Positions 43,056 through 51,603 of a stretch of 64,000 bases of DNA are shown in pieces. Source of the DNA: Myxococcus xanthus (GTDB taxonomy: Bacteria > Myxococcota > Myxococcia > Myxococcales > Myxococcaceae). The translations under genes and the position numbers were made by a program. The notes below the pieces were generated by a model. That model was not told the origin of the DNA. It ran no database searches and worked only from the letters and a program-made list of their open reading frames with translations. How positions within the stretch are numbered: the stretch's first letter is position 1; each line of letters opens with the position of its first letter. Where the stretch lies: contig NZ_JABFNS010000002.1 of the NCBI RefSeq assembly GCF_013116825.1, forward strand, positions 101,336-165,335, in the 5' to 3' direction.

Positions 43056-44243
43056 GTGAGTGGGAGCAGGGCCCTCGACGCGCTGACGGGGCTGCGCTTC
43101 GTCGCGGCCCTGCACGTCGTGTCGTTCCACTTCGCGACGCCGTGCCTGGGCACGGCGCCGGAAGCGCTGCGCGACTGGGTGGGCGCGGGCTACGCCGCGG
43201 TGGGCGTCTTCTTCGTCCTGTCCGGCTTCGTGCTCGCCTGGAACTACCTGGACGCGGACGGGCGCATGGAGACGTCGCCCCGGGCCTTCTGGGCCGCGCG
43301 CGTCGCCCGCGTGTACCCCGTCTACGTGCTGACGTTCCTCCTGTCCGCGCCCACCACCATCGCCGCGTCCGTGGCGGACAACGGCTGGAAGGTGGCCGCC
43401 GCGAAGCTCGCGGTGGGCGGGGGGGCGACGCTGGCGCTGCTCCAGGCCTGGGTTCCCCGGCTCGCGCTGTACTGGAATCCGCCGGGTTGGTCCGTGGCGG
43501 TGGAGGCCTGCTTCTACGGCCTCTTTCCCCGGCTGGCGAAGGGGCTGCCCCGGCTCAAGCCCGCGTGGCTCCCCGTGGCCCTGGGCGGCGCGTGGGTGCT
43601 GGGGTTGCTGCCGCCGCTGCTGTACCTGGCGCTCCTGCCAGACGGCCCGGGCCCCGTGGACGTGCATGCGTCGGGGCCCTGGCTGATGGCGCTCAAGTTC
43701 AACCCGCTGGCGCGCCTGCCGGAGTTCCTCTTCGGCGTCCTGCTGGGCTGGCGCTTCGTGCGCGAGCGCGCGGCGGGCGGGGTGAAGGGCTCCGGCGCGG
43801 TGCTGGCGGCGCTGGGGACGGCGCTGCTGGTGGCGGCGGGCGCGGCGGGCTCGAGGGTGCCGTACCCGCTGATGCACAACGCCCTGCTGGCGCCCGCGTC
43901 GGGGCTGCTCGTGTACGGGCTGGCGCGGGGCGGAGGCGCCCTGGGCTGGCTGCTGTCACGGCCCACGCTGGTGAAGCTGGGGGGCGCCAGCTACGCGCTC
44001 TACCTGCTCCAGTACCCGGTGTCGGAGGCGGCCAAGGGCCTGGGGAATTGGGTGTCGCCCTGGGTGGAGCTGCGCACGCCCGAAGGGCTGCTGGCCACCG
44101 TGTTGCTGCTGGGCGTGCCCGCGTCGCTGTGGGTGCACCGCGCCGTGGAGACACCGTTGCGCTCACGCGTCCGCGCCGCGCTGACGCCCTGGGTGGAGGG
44201 GGCGCCGCGCGAGCCCGTGAAGCCGGTGGTGTCGGGGCCCTGA
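43056..44243 (+). CDS. Acyltransferase-3 family membrane protein
   Basis: A 395-residue OafA/NolL-type protein with about 10 TM helices. The N-terminus RALDALTGLRFVAALHVVSFHF has the R-F-x-A and His signature, followed by VGVFFVLSGFVLAWNY. The loop YWNPPGWSVAVEACFYGLFP contains the WSvxVE motif that marks bacterial exopolysaccharide O-acyltransferases. GTG start 2 bp after ugd, so cotranscribed. It likely acetylates the polysaccharide or its lipid-linked units. It is the second acyltransferase-3 of the locus, distinct in sequence from 32498-33628. Confidence 0.87.
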   Translation: MSGSRALDALTGLRFVAALHVVSFHFATPCLGTAPEALRDWVGAGYAAVGVFFVLSGFVLAWNYLDADGRMETSPRAFWAARVARVYPVYVLTFLLSAPTTIAASVADNGWKVAAAKLAVGGGATLALLQAWVPRLALYWNPPGWSVAVEACFYGLFPRLAKGLPRLKPAWLPVALGGAWVLGLLPPLLYLALLPDGPGPVDVHASGPWLMALKFNPLARLPEFLFGVLLGWRFVRERAAGGVKGSGAVLAALGTALLVAAGAAGSRVPYPLMHNALLAPASGLLVYGLARGGGALGWLLSRPTLVKLGGASYALYLLQYPVSEAAKGLGNWVSPWVELRTPEGLLATVLLLGVPASLWVHRAVETPLRSRVRAALTPWVEGAPREPVKPVVSGP

Positions 44244-44281
44244 GCGGCGGGCTGGCGCCGTCCAGCGAGACGGGCGGTGTC

Positions 44282-44299
44282 CGGGGCACAGGTGCCCCG
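44282..44299. terminator. Bidirectional terminator hairpin
   Basis: CGGGGCA (44282-44288) and TGCCCCG (44293-44299) form a perfect 7-bp stem with a 4-nt loop, between the ends of two convergent genes (44243 and 44323). Confidence 0.55.
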
Positions 44300-44322
44300 A
44301 GCCTCCGGTCAGGCGGGCCGCC

Positions 44323-44613
44323 TCAGCGGGAGAGGCCGCAGGCGCGCTTGCCTTCGTCGGTCTCGATGGCGCGGCAGTCGCAGCCGGCCAGGCGCTCCTC
44401 GCACACGGCCTCGTCCTCGGCGGTGGGCTCCACGCGGTTCTCCTCCTGGGAGGCGCGGCGGAGGCACAGCTCCTTCTCCACCGAGTTGATGGAGCAGTCG
44501 CACAGCTTCTCGGACAGCTCGCGGCAGGCACCCTTGCAGCCGGTGAGGCCGGACAGGGCGGAAACGAGGAGGGCGGCGGTGACGATGAAGCGGCGCATGG
44601 CTGCGGCGAACAT
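44323..44613 (-). CDS. Small Cys-rich lipoprotein, unknown function
   Basis: A 96-residue putative lipoprotein. Residues 6-26 are a lipoprotein signal (MRRFIVTAALLVSALSGLTGC, with the lipobox LTGC). The mature part has at least eight Cys in a repeated helix-like pattern (CRELSEKLCDC, CLRRA, CEERLAGCDC), suggesting a small disulfide-bonded fold. I took ATG 44613, which has AGGGGA about 9 bases upstream; ATG 44598 is the alternative. It is divergent from 44713-45333, with 99 bp between. Not recognised as a known family. Confidence 0.7.
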   Translation of the reverse strand: MFAAAMRRFIVTAALLVSALSGLTGCKGACRELSEKLCDCSINSVEKELCLRRASQEENRVEPTAEDEAVCEERLAGCDCRAIETDEGKRACGLSR

Positions 44614-44712
44614 GCCAGAAGGTCCCCTGGATGCAAGCTGGCTTCGAGCCCTTCGTGCCTGGGCGGATGCTAGGGTCGCCCGCCTGCTCCACACCTGGGG
44701 AAAACGCCACAC

Positions 44713-45333
44713 ATGTTGTCAATCGTCGCCGCTGCGTTGCTGGCCTCCGCGTCCACTTCAACGTCCCACGCACTTCTGACGCCCGTGTCCGAGCGGCCCA
44801 TGACCGCCCGGCTCCTCGTGGCCCAGGCCCCGGCGGAGGAGGCGCCGGACGTCTCCGGGACGTCCACGCCGCCGCCCCCGCCGGAGGACCTGGATGCCCG
44901 TGCCCGCGAGCTGACGCAGCAGATCGCGATGCTCCAGAGCGAGATTCGCTCCGTTGACACGAACTGGCCCGCGGGGTCGTTGGTGATGGCGTACTCGGGC
45001 TACGTGCTGTCCCCGCTGCTGCTATTGGGCATTCCCCTCATCATCGTCGGCATGGACTCATCGAATGACGACAACGCCGGCACCTTGCTGGCCCTGGGGG
45101 TGGGCACGACGCTGGGCGGAGTCGCGGGGGTAGGGCTGCTCATCGCGGGCATCGTCACGGGTTCCAAGCAAGCGGGTGTCAACCGGGCCCACCGGGAAAG
45201 CCTGGTTCGCGAGCGCATCCGCCTGGAGGATGAGCTGCGTGACGTGAAGGCCCGCCGGGACGCGCGAGGGGTCATGCAGACGCGGCAGTGGACGCCGCGC
45301 GCTGGCATCCCGCTGGTCGCCTTCGCCTTCTGA
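44713..45333 (+). CDS. Secreted/membrane protein with coiled coils, unknown function
   Basis: A 206-residue protein. Residues 1-20 form a signal-like hydrophobic start, then a Pro-rich stretch (TPPPPPED) leads into a short coiled coil (residues about 58-80, DARARELTQQIAMLQSEIRS). Two hydrophobic segments (LSPLLLLGIPLIIVGM and LALGVGTTLGGVAGVGLLIAGI) could span a membrane, followed by a basic coiled coil (ESLVRERIRLEDELRDVKARRD). A GCTAGG element about 44 bp upstream of the ATG resembles a -10 box. Located between acyltransferase and wzy genes; role unknown. Confidence 0.65.
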   Translation: MLSIVAAALLASASTSTSHALLTPVSERPMTARLLVAQAPAEEAPDVSGTSTPPPPPEDLDARARELTQQIAMLQSEIRSVDTNWPAGSLVMAYSGYVLSPLLLLGIPLIIVGMDSSNDDNAGTLLALGVGTTLGGVAGVGLLIAGIVTGSKQAGVNRAHRESLVRERIRLEDELRDVKARRDARGVMQTRQWTPRAGIPLVAFAF

Positions 45334-45366
45334 TGTCATCTTTCGCGCACGTCCGGTCTTCTGGCG

Positions 45367-45393
45367 GCCCGCCCTGGAGGCGGGGTGGCGGGC
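45367..45393 (+). terminator. Hairpin upstream of wzy-like gene
   Basis: GCCCGCC (45367-45373) and GGCGGGC (45387-45393) form a 7-bp stem with a 13-nt loop, 34 bp after the preceding gene's stop and 44 bp before the wzy ATG. Probably terminates the upstream message. Confidence 0.4.
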
Positions 45394-45436
45394 GAGGGGC
45401 GCGGGGGCTGTGATACTCCCCTGGCCAATCCCCGCC

Positions 45437-48055
45437 ATGCCTCGCGCTTCCCGCAGTGCTTCTCGATTCACCCTGTTCGCCGAGGCGGCGCTGGCGGCGC
45501 TCGTCGTGGTGTGTCCGCTGGCGTTGGGCGGCGCCGCGGGGTGGCTGCTGGGGCCGCTGGTGCTGTTGTCCGGCGCCGCGGCGGTGCTGGCGGCGATAGG
45601 GGCGAAGCGGCAGGGTCAGTCGCTGCGCGTTCCGCTGCTGGCGGTGCCCCTGGCCATGGGGGCGGGCCTGTGCGCGGTGCAACTGGTGCCGCTGCCGGAC
45701 GGTGTGCTGCGCCTGCTGAGTCCGGAGGCGGCCGCGCTGCGGGAGTTCGCGCTGGTGCCGCTGGGGCTGGAGCGGGCGCGGCCGGTGTCGTTGGACCCGT
45801 CCGCCACCTGGCGCGAGCTGGCGAAGCACCTGGCCTACCTGCTGGCCTTCCTGGCGACGGTGCAGGTGAGCCGCTCGCGCGGCAGCCGGGAGCGGTTGCT
45901 GGCGGCGGTGGTCTTCACGGGCGCGGGCCTCACGGTGGTGGGGCTGGGCCATGCGTTGCTGGGCGTGAAGTCCCTCTTCGGGCTGATGCACTGGATGCAC
46001 GCGCGGCCCACGCTGGTGACGCCCTTTGGCAACCCGAACCACCTGGCCGGCTTCCTCGCGCTGGCGTCCACGCTGGGCGTGGGGCTGGCGCTGACGCGCG
46101 GGCCGCGGTCGCGGGCGTTGTCGTATGCGCTGGCGGCGGGCGTGTCGGGGCTGGGCGTGGTGCTGTCGCTGTCGCGCGGAGGCATTGCCTTCTTCGCCTT
46201 CGGACAGGCGCTGCTGGCGCTGTTCCTGCTCCGCAATCGCCGCGCGTCCGGTGAAGGGGCGCCCCCGGTATGGGCCCGGAGCGCCGCGGCGCTCCTGGGG
46301 CTGCTGGGCGTGCTGATGGTGGGGGCATACGCTGCGGCGGACGGCCTGTGGGCGGAGGCGCGCACCGCGGACAGCGTGGAGAAGCTGCGCCAGTCCAAGG
46401 TGGCGCTATGGCCCATGCTGGCGGACGCCGCGCGGGCGTTTCCCGTGCTGGGCATGGGGCGCGGCGCCTTCGAGGCCGCGTTTCCGCGCTACCAGTCGGA
46501 GCCCAATCCCAACACCTTCACGCACCCGGAGAACGCGGTGTTGCAGGTCGCGGCGGAGCTGGGCGCGCTGGGGCTGGTGCTGCTGGCGGTGGCCGTCTGG
46601 GGCTTCTTGCGGCTGCTGCGCCGTGAGGGGCTGGAGACGGTGGACCTGGCGGCGCTCGCGGGCGTGGCGGCGCTGGCGCTGCACGACCTCTTCGACTTCA
46701 GCTTGGAATTGCCCGCGTGCGCGGTGGCGGCGTTGGTGGCGCTGGGCGCGGTGGCGCGTCCCCGGGAGCGGGCCGTCGAGGAGAAGGCGTGGTGCGCGCG
46801 CCCCTCGGGCGGGGTGCTGGGGACGGGGCTGGCGCTCACGGCGGTGGCGCTGGTGGCGCTGGTGCCCGGCCGTCAACGCCTGGGCGACGCGGAGGCGGAG
46901 CTGGCGCGGCTCGTCACGTCGGGGGCATCCGCGCGGGAGGTCCACGCGCGGGGACTGGCCCTGGTGGACCGGCACCCCTCGGACTACCTGTTGTATCGGC
47001 TGGTGGCGTCGGCGCACGCGGCGCGAGGGCCTGAGGGGGCAGGGGAGGCGCTGGCCCTGGTCAACCGGGCGCTGTACCTGGCGCCGTTGGATGCCAGCTC
47101 CCACCGGGTGGCGGCGCGGGCGCTGCTGGCGTTGGGCCGGAGCGCCCAGGGCTTCCTGGAGTACCGGCTGGCGCACGAGGCCGGGGATGCCACGGTGCTG
47201 CTGGGCGAGGCCCTGCCCCAAGCGGAGACCCTGGCCTCACTCACGGTGCTGACGCCGCGGTCGCCGGCGACCGCGGTGCGGCTGCTGGATGCGCTGGCCA
47301 ACACGCCGGGGCGCCTGGCGCTGGCGCTGGACTACTCGGGCTGGGCGCGGGAGCACTTCGCGGGTCAGCCGGAAGCCGCGTCGCTGTGGGCGCGCGAGGC
47401 CCGGTTGCGAATCCTGCGAGGGGACCTGGAGGCGGCGGAGGTCGCGCGGGCGCAGATGGAGCGCCTGGCGCCGGACGCGCTGGACACGCACCTGCTGCGC
47501 GCGGAAGTGCTGCGGGCGCAGGGGAAGCGGGAGGAGGCCCTGCGTGCGTTGGAGCAACTGTTGGCGCGCTTCCCGGGCAACGTGGCGCTGTCCTTCCAGT
47601 TGGCGGCGCAGCAACTGGACGCGGGGCTGACGCGGCGGGCGAAGGACACGCTCCAGGCGCTGGCGCCCTTCATCACGGACTACGCCCAGCGCGCGCGGTT
47701 GCTGGCGATGGAAGCGGCGTGCCTGGAGCGCGAGGGGTTGCTCTCCCACGCACTGGAGCGGCGGCAGACGGCGGCCCGGCTCGCGCCTGGCGCGGATGCG
47801 TTCTTCGCGGTGGCGCGGACCCAGGAGGCGCTGCGTCGCTATGACGCGGCGGCGCGTTCGGTCCACGAGGGCATGCGGCATCTTCCCGCGGGCGCGCGGG
47901 CCGAGGCACTGGCGTGGGTGTCTCGGCTGGAAGGCGCGGAGCGCGAGCGCGTGGATTCGCGGCGCAAGACGCTGTCGGAGGACCCGCGCGAGGCGGAGCT
48001 GGAGTCCCTGCTGCGTGGCCCGGATGTGGATGGCGAGGCTCGGGACGCGCGTTAG
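45437..48055 (+). CDS. wzyB: Wzy-type polysaccharide polymerase with C-terminal TPR domain
   Basis: An 872-residue protein. Residues about 10-480 contain roughly 10-12 TM helices. The O-antigen ligase/Wzy_C hallmark PFGNPNHLAGFLAL and a periplasmic loop with FPVLGMGRGAFEAAFPRYQSEPNPNTFTHPENAVLQ match WzyC-TPR proteins. Residues about 490-870 form tetratricopeptide-like helical repeats (LDTHLLRAEVLRAQGKREEALRALEQLLARFPGN). It should polymerise flipped repeat units in the periplasm; the position fits WzyB of the M. xanthus BPS pathway. The frame opens at GTG 45410, but a TGTGATACT extended -10-like sequence overlaps it, so ATG 45437 is preferred. No strong ribosome site is visible, so translation may be leaderless or weak. 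Confidence 0.85.
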   Translation: MPRASRSASRFTLFAEAALAALVVVCPLALGGAAGWLLGPLVLLSGAAAVLAAIGAKRQGQSLRVPLLAVPLAMGAGLCAVQLVPLPDGVLRLLSPEAAALREFALVPLGLERARPVSLDPSATWRELAKHLAYLLAFLATVQVSRSRGSRERLLAAVVFTGAGLTVVGLGHALLGVKSLFGLMHWMHARPTLVTPFGNPNHLAGFLALASTLGVGLALTRGPRSRALSYALAAGVSGLGVVLSLSRGGIAFFAFGQALLALFLLRNRRASGEGAPPVWARSAAALLGLLGVLMVGAYAAADGLWAEARTADSVEKLRQSKVALWPMLADAARAFPVLGMGRGAFEAAFPRYQSEPNPNTFTHPENAVLQVAAELGALGLVLLAVAVWGFLRLLRREGLETVDLAALAGVAALALHDLFDFSLELPACAVAALVALGAVARPRERAVEEKAWCARPSGGVLGTGLALTAVALVALVPGRQRLGDAEAELARLVTSGASAREVHARGLALVDRHPSDYLLYRLVASAHAARGPEGAGEALALVNRALYLAPLDASSHRVAARALLALGRSAQGFLEYRLAHEAGDATVLLGEALPQAETLASLTVLTPRSPATAVRLLDALANTPGRLALALDYSGWAREHFAGQPEAASLWAREARLRILRGDLEAAEVARAQMERLAPDALDTHLLRAEVLRAQGKREEALRALEQLLARFPGNVALSFQLAAQQLDAGLTRRAKDTLQALAPFITDYAQRARLLAMEAACLEREGLLSHALERRQTAARLAPGADAFFAVARTQEALRRYDAAARSVHEGMRHLPAGARAEALAWVSRLEGAERERVDSRRKTLSEDPREAELESLLRGPDVDGEARDAR

Positions 48056-48076
48056 GCGCCCGGGCCTCGCTCCGGT

Positions 48077-48613
48077 TCAGACGTGGGCGTGCGCCTCCTC
48101 AGGGGGGCGGCTGGGCGCGCCGGTGTTGTGGATGGCCTGGAGTTGCTGCTCCTTCTCGATGAAGGAGGCCACCAGGGGCCACTCCAAGGTGGCGAAGTCC
48201 TGGAAGCGCAGTTCGAGCGACTCCTCGTGGGAGCCCGCGCGGAAGAGCAGCCGTTCCGCCAGACTGAGGGATTCATCCACGGCGACAGGCAGGCCGTAGA
48301 GCTCACCAAAGGGGGGCTCCGCGCCCACCTCGCAGTCGGGAAAGTGGCCGGAGAATTCCGGCTCGGTCGCGAGGCGGACGTGCCGGGCACCCAGCATGTC
48401 TCGGACCTGGTTCAAATCGACGGTGCCCGCCGCGGGGACGACGACAATCCATGGCTGCCGGTCCGCCATCACGATGACGGACTTGGCCACGCGCCAGCCG
48501 GAGACGTGCAGCGACTCGGCCACTTCTTGAGCGCTGACGGCACGCGGGTGCCAGTACCGCTCGAAACGCACCCCGTTGCGGCGCAGATAGTGCTGTATCG
48601 CTTCGGGAATCAT
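48077..48613 (-). CDS. YbaK/ProX-type aminoacyl-tRNA deacylase
   Basis: A 178-residue protein of the YbaK/EbsC (prolyl-tRNA editing) superfamily: VRFERYWHPRAVSAQEVAESLHVSGWRVAKSVIVMADRQPWIVVVPAAGTVDLNQV and a PFGELYGLPVAVDESL segment with the conserved G-x-x-P-F-G. Such proteins hydrolyse mischarged tRNAs (Cys-tRNAPro, Ala-tRNAPro) in trans. ATG 48613 has an excellent AGGAGGTGAG site 7 bases upstream. The C-terminal 30 residues are extra and polar. Divergent from the toxin lipoprotein gene with 147 bp between. It ends 21 bp from wzy, convergent. Confidence 0.85.
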   Translation of the reverse strand: MIPEAIQHYLRRNGVRFERYWHPRAVSAQEVAESLHVSGWRVAKSVIVMADRQPWIVVVPAAGTVDLNQVRDMLGARHVRLATEPEFSGHFPDCEVGAEPPFGELYGLPVAVDESLSLAERLLFRAGSHEESLELRFQDFATLEWPLVASFIEKEQQLQAIHNTGAPSRPPEEAHAHV

Positions 48614-48760
48614 GGGGAATCTCACCTCCTCTAGAAAGAAGGTGATGACCGCCAGCGCGTCCGACCACGGGTGCCTGCCACACTCGGGCTTGCAGCCGAC
48701 CACGGAGCGCCCGTCCGCCCGTCCGTAGGGCGGGCGAGCGTTCGGATAGGCTGAGCCGCC

Positions 48761-49495
48761 ATGAACGGGTTGCTACGGCTCCTGACGCTTTGCTGCCTCC
48801 TTCTGGGCTCGCTCGCGTGCAGTACGGCGTCCTCTCCCGTGATGCGTGAGTGGGAAGCCGCGAAGTGGCAAGCGGATGTCGAAGGGTGCAGCGCATCGAG
48901 CGAGCCGCGCTGCCTCGTCCTGGTTTGTGATGAAGGTGATTGCGGCCTCTTCCGGTGCGAGGACGTGGCGGACGACGTCGTAACGCATGCACCGAGGGTA
49001 GGGGCGGTCGAGAAGGCGACGGGCAGCCCCGCTTTCCGTGGGACGGGCACCTACCGAAACTGGTGGCAGCGCCGTACAGGGATTCGAGGGGACGCACGGC
49101 CTCTCGCGCTGGCTCCGCTGGCGCGGCGCTCTCCCGTCTTCATCCCCGCGATACCCCGACCGCAGGGCAAGCTCATCAAACATCACCTCTTTCCGCAGGA
49201 ACCCCGGCTCGCGGCGTGGTTTCGAGCGGCGGGTATCGACATCCACCAGTTCACCCTGGTCGTCCCCGAGCACGTTCACCGGCAGATTCACAGCGGGAAG
49301 GGCATGGGGCCGGGAGGAGCGTGGAACAACGCATGGCGCCAGTTCGTGGTGGCCAATCCCCGGCCCCCATCGCGGGATGTCATCATGCGGCACGCGGTCG
49401 AACTCGCCTTTCGTTTCGAGCTATCCGGCCCGGTCGTGCTCTACAACATGCCCATTGCCCCCGGAATGCGTGGGCCTCGGATAGAAGCCTTATGA
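48761..49495 (+). CDS. SitA6-family polymorphic toxin lipoprotein (TIGR02269/DUF2380-like)
   Basis: A 244-residue lipoprotein. Residues 1-20 are a lipoprotein signal ending at C20 (LLGSLAC), followed by a variable Cys-containing stretch. The C-terminal domain KHHLFPQ... IDIHQFTLVVPEHVHRQIHSGKG... WNNAWRQF has clustered His (H141, H142, H162, H171, H173, H177), as in HNH/AHH-like nucleases. It is the DUF2380 domain of the M. xanthus TIGR02269 lipoproteins now called SitA. By family knowledge SitA toxins move between kin cells by TraA/TraB outer-membrane exchange and kill cells lacking the matching SitI. A GGATAGG element close before the ATG may be a -10 box. The cognate double-CXXCG gene follows after 31 bp. 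No SitB-like gene is next to it. Confidence 0.82.
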   Translation: MNGLLRLLTLCCLLLGSLACSTASSPVMREWEAAKWQADVEGCSASSEPRCLVLVCDEGDCGLFRCEDVADDVVTHAPRVGAVEKATGSPAFRGTGTYRNWWQRRTGIRGDARPLALAPLARRSPVFIPAIPRPQGKLIKHHLFPQEPRLAAWFRAAGIDIHQFTLVVPEHVHRQIHSGKGMGPGGAWNNAWRQFVVANPRPPSRDVIMRHAVELAFRFELSGPVVLYNMPIAPGMRGPRIEAL

Positions 49496-49526
49496 AGGCG
49501 ATTCTCAGGAGAAGGAGCGCGAGGGC

Positions 49527-50252
49527 GTGAGGTTCTACCGAGTCGAAGCGAGCACGACGTCACGCTTCACGGGAAACCTGAGTCGCGCCGCGCACAAGTG
49601 GGGCCTCCCAGGCGTGGAGCCCTGCACGGAGTGTGGGGTGGGCGGCGGCTGGGCGGGCTTGCAGTATCCGTGTGTCGACCTGTCGAGCTTCTCGAAGGCT
49701 GAGCTGAAGCCGTTCTCCGACCCCTGGCCCGTCCCCTTCGAGGTCTTTGCCCAACTGCGCGAGCGTGTCAGGCCCCTGGCGCCCGAGGGCGCGGTCCTGG
49801 AGCCCGGAACCCGGCTCGGCCCCCTGACAGGCGCGGCGACAGGGGCATTCGGGCAGCTCGCATTGCAGGACTGGACGCTCGTCATTCGCGACGAAGCGCT
49901 GGAGGCGTTGCAGGGCGAAGGCGTCCGGGGACTCACCGGGTGTCGTCTCGACGTGACCTTCCGAGGGAAGAACCCTCCGGTGCTCCGCGAGTTGCAACTG
50001 GCGCTTCATGGCCGGCTGCATCCCGACTGCTTCGTGCATCCCCGTGCGCCCACCTGCGCGAAGTGCGGAAGCGAGGCCAGTGAGCGCCTGCCAGATACAT
50101 ACTGGCTCGCTCGGGAGACGCTGCCCGTCGAGGTGGATCTGTTCCGGTTGAGGGATTACCCCACCCTCGTCATCGCGACCGAACGCATGGCGGTCGCGGC
50201 AGACCGGCTGAAGCTGGAGGGCGTCACCTTCCAGCCTCTGGACGCGCGCTGA
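49527..50252 (+). CDS. SitI6-family double-CXXCG motif immunity protein
   Basis: A 241-residue cytosolic protein with two CxxCG motifs, C33-T-E-C36-G and C177-A-K-C180-G, which would bind one or two metal ions. This is the signature of the myxobacterial double-CXXCG (TIGR02264) family, the immunity proteins paired with SitA6-type toxins. MRFYRVEASTTSRFTGNLSRAAHKWGLPGVEPCTECG and the C-terminal ERMAVAADRLKLEGVTFQPL are family-like. The GTG start is supported by GAAGGAG about 9-10 bases upstream. It should block the toxin encoded just before it. The terminator hairpin 50247-50267 overlaps its stop codon. Confidence 0.82.
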   Translation: MRFYRVEASTTSRFTGNLSRAAHKWGLPGVEPCTECGVGGGWAGLQYPCVDLSSFSKAELKPFSDPWPVPFEVFAQLRERVRPLAPEGAVLEPGTRLGPLTGAATGAFGQLALQDWTLVIRDEALEALQGEGVRGLTGCRLDVTFRGKNPPVLRELQLALHGRLHPDCFVHPRAPTCAKCGSEASERLPDTYWLARETLPVEVDLFRLRDYPTLVIATERMAVAADRLKLEGVTFQPLDAR

Positions 50253-50267
50253 GCCGGACGCTCAGCG
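50247..50267. terminator. Terminator hairpin at the SitI/astB junction
   Basis: CGCTGAGC (50247-50254) and GCTCAGCG (50260-50267) form a perfect 8-bp stem with a 5-nt loop; the stop codon of the immunity gene lies in the left arm. It can end transcription of both convergent genes. Confidence 0.55.
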
Positions 50268-50280
50268 GCCGTTGTGCGCC

Positions 50281-51603
50281 TCAGCGTTGGAAGTCGTAGA
50301 CGCTGCCCAGGTTGAGAATGCGGGTCAGCTCATCCAGCGCGGTCATCGTCTCCCGGGCCAGCTGCGGGTCCTGCAGGTCCTTGGGGCGCAGCACCTCGCG
50401 GTAGTGCCGCCGCACCCAGCCGGCCAGCGAGTCATGCAGCGCGGGCGTGTAGAAGACGTCCGCCTTGATGGCCCCGCGCTCCTCGTCCGTGAGCCACACC
50501 CGCTGGCGCAGGCAGGCCGGTCCGCCGCCGTTGTTCATCGACTGGCGCACGTCCAGGTAGTGCACGGCCTTCACCGGCGTGTCCTCGGCCACCACGCGCT
50601 CCAGGAACTGCCGCGCCGCGGGCGTCTCCCGGCTCTCCACCGGCGCCACAATCGCCATGGTGCCGTCCGGCAGCGTCAGCACCTGCGAGTTGAACGGGTA
50701 CGCCTTCACCGCGTCCTTCGCCGGCAGCTCCGCATTCGTGGCCACCACCGCGCGGAAGTCCTGGCCCAGCTTCTCGCGCAGCACCGCCAGCAGCCCCGCG
50801 TGGTCCACGAAGGCCAGCTCGTGCAGCATCAGGAACCGCTCGTTGCCCACCGCCAGCACGTCCGTGTGGAAGGCCCCCGCGTCGATGCCCTCGGGGTGCT
50901 GCTGCGGGAAGAGCACCGACTTCGCGTCCAACTGGTGCAGCCGCGCCAGCGCCTGGCTGGCCTCCAGCGTCTGCCGCGCGGGGAAGCGGCTGGGCCCCTG
51001 TACGTCCTGCCACGCGCTGCGGCCCCAGGCGAGCAGATGGACGCCCGCGTGCCCGGGCGTGACGAGCCGCGTGTGGTTGGCCGCGCCCTCGTCCGCGAAG
51101 TGCCCGCTGCCCGGCAGCGGCGCGTGCACCGCGAAGTACTTCTCATTGGAGAAGATGGCGCGCAGCACCGAGTGCGTCGTCTCCGCCTCGATGGCCCGGT
51201 GGTACATCTGCGACAGGTTGGCCGGCGTCAGGTGCACCCGGCCATCCGCCGTGTCCGTGCTGGGCGCCACCGTGGCCGCGTTGGCCGTCCACATGGAGGA
51301 CGCGCTGGACGTCAGGCGCAGCAGGTGCTCGGCCTCGCGCGCGGCCCGGGTGATGACCTCCTCGTCCGAGCCCGTGAAGCCCAGCGCCCTCAGCGCGTGC
51401 AGGGACGGGCGCGGCTGGGGCGGCAGCACGGCCTGTCCCACCCCCAGGGCGGACACGAAGCGCATCTTTTCCAGCCCCTGGAGGGCCGCGTCCCGGGGGT
51501 GGCTGGGTTCACCGACATGGCTCTGAGACGCCAGGTTGCCGGGCGAGAGACCGCCGTAATTGTGGGTGGGCCCAACGAGCCCGTCGAAGTTGTATTCGCG
51601 CAT
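50281..51603 (-). CDS. astB: N-succinylarginine dihydrolase
   Basis: A 440-residue AstB. It converts N2-succinylarginine to N2-succinylornithine, releasing 2 NH3 and CO2, the second step of the arginine succinyltransferase pathway. The start MREYNFDGLVGPTHNYGGLSPGN is highly characteristic, and the catalytic region holds MWTANAATVAPS, HFADEGAANHTRL, HTDVLAVGN and a C-terminal NGGGPACLRQRVWL with the nucleophilic Cys. Full length, so probably active. No other ast genes are in view. Its start is only 17 bp from the divergent lpxL-like gene. The ORF frame runs to 51642, but MREYNF is the family N-terminus. Confidence 0.95.
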   Translation of the reverse strand: MREYNFDGLVGPTHNYGGLSPGNLASQSHVGEPSHPRDAALQGLEKMRFVSALGVGQAVLPPQPRPSLHALRALGFTGSDEEVITRAAREAEHLLRLTSSASSMWTANAATVAPSTDTADGRVHLTPANLSQMYHRAIEAETTHSVLRAIFSNEKYFAVHAPLPGSGHFADEGAANHTRLVTPGHAGVHLLAWGRSAWQDVQGPSRFPARQTLEASQALARLHQLDAKSVLFPQQHPEGIDAGAFHTDVLAVGNERFLMLHELAFVDHAGLLAVLREKLGQDFRAVVATNAELPAKDAVKAYPFNSQVLTLPDGTMAIVAPVESRETPAARQFLERVVAEDTPVKAVHYLDVRQSMNNGGGPACLRQRVWLTDEERGAIKADVFYTPALHDSLAGWVRRHYREVLRPKDLQDPQLARETMTALDELTRILNLGSVYDFQR

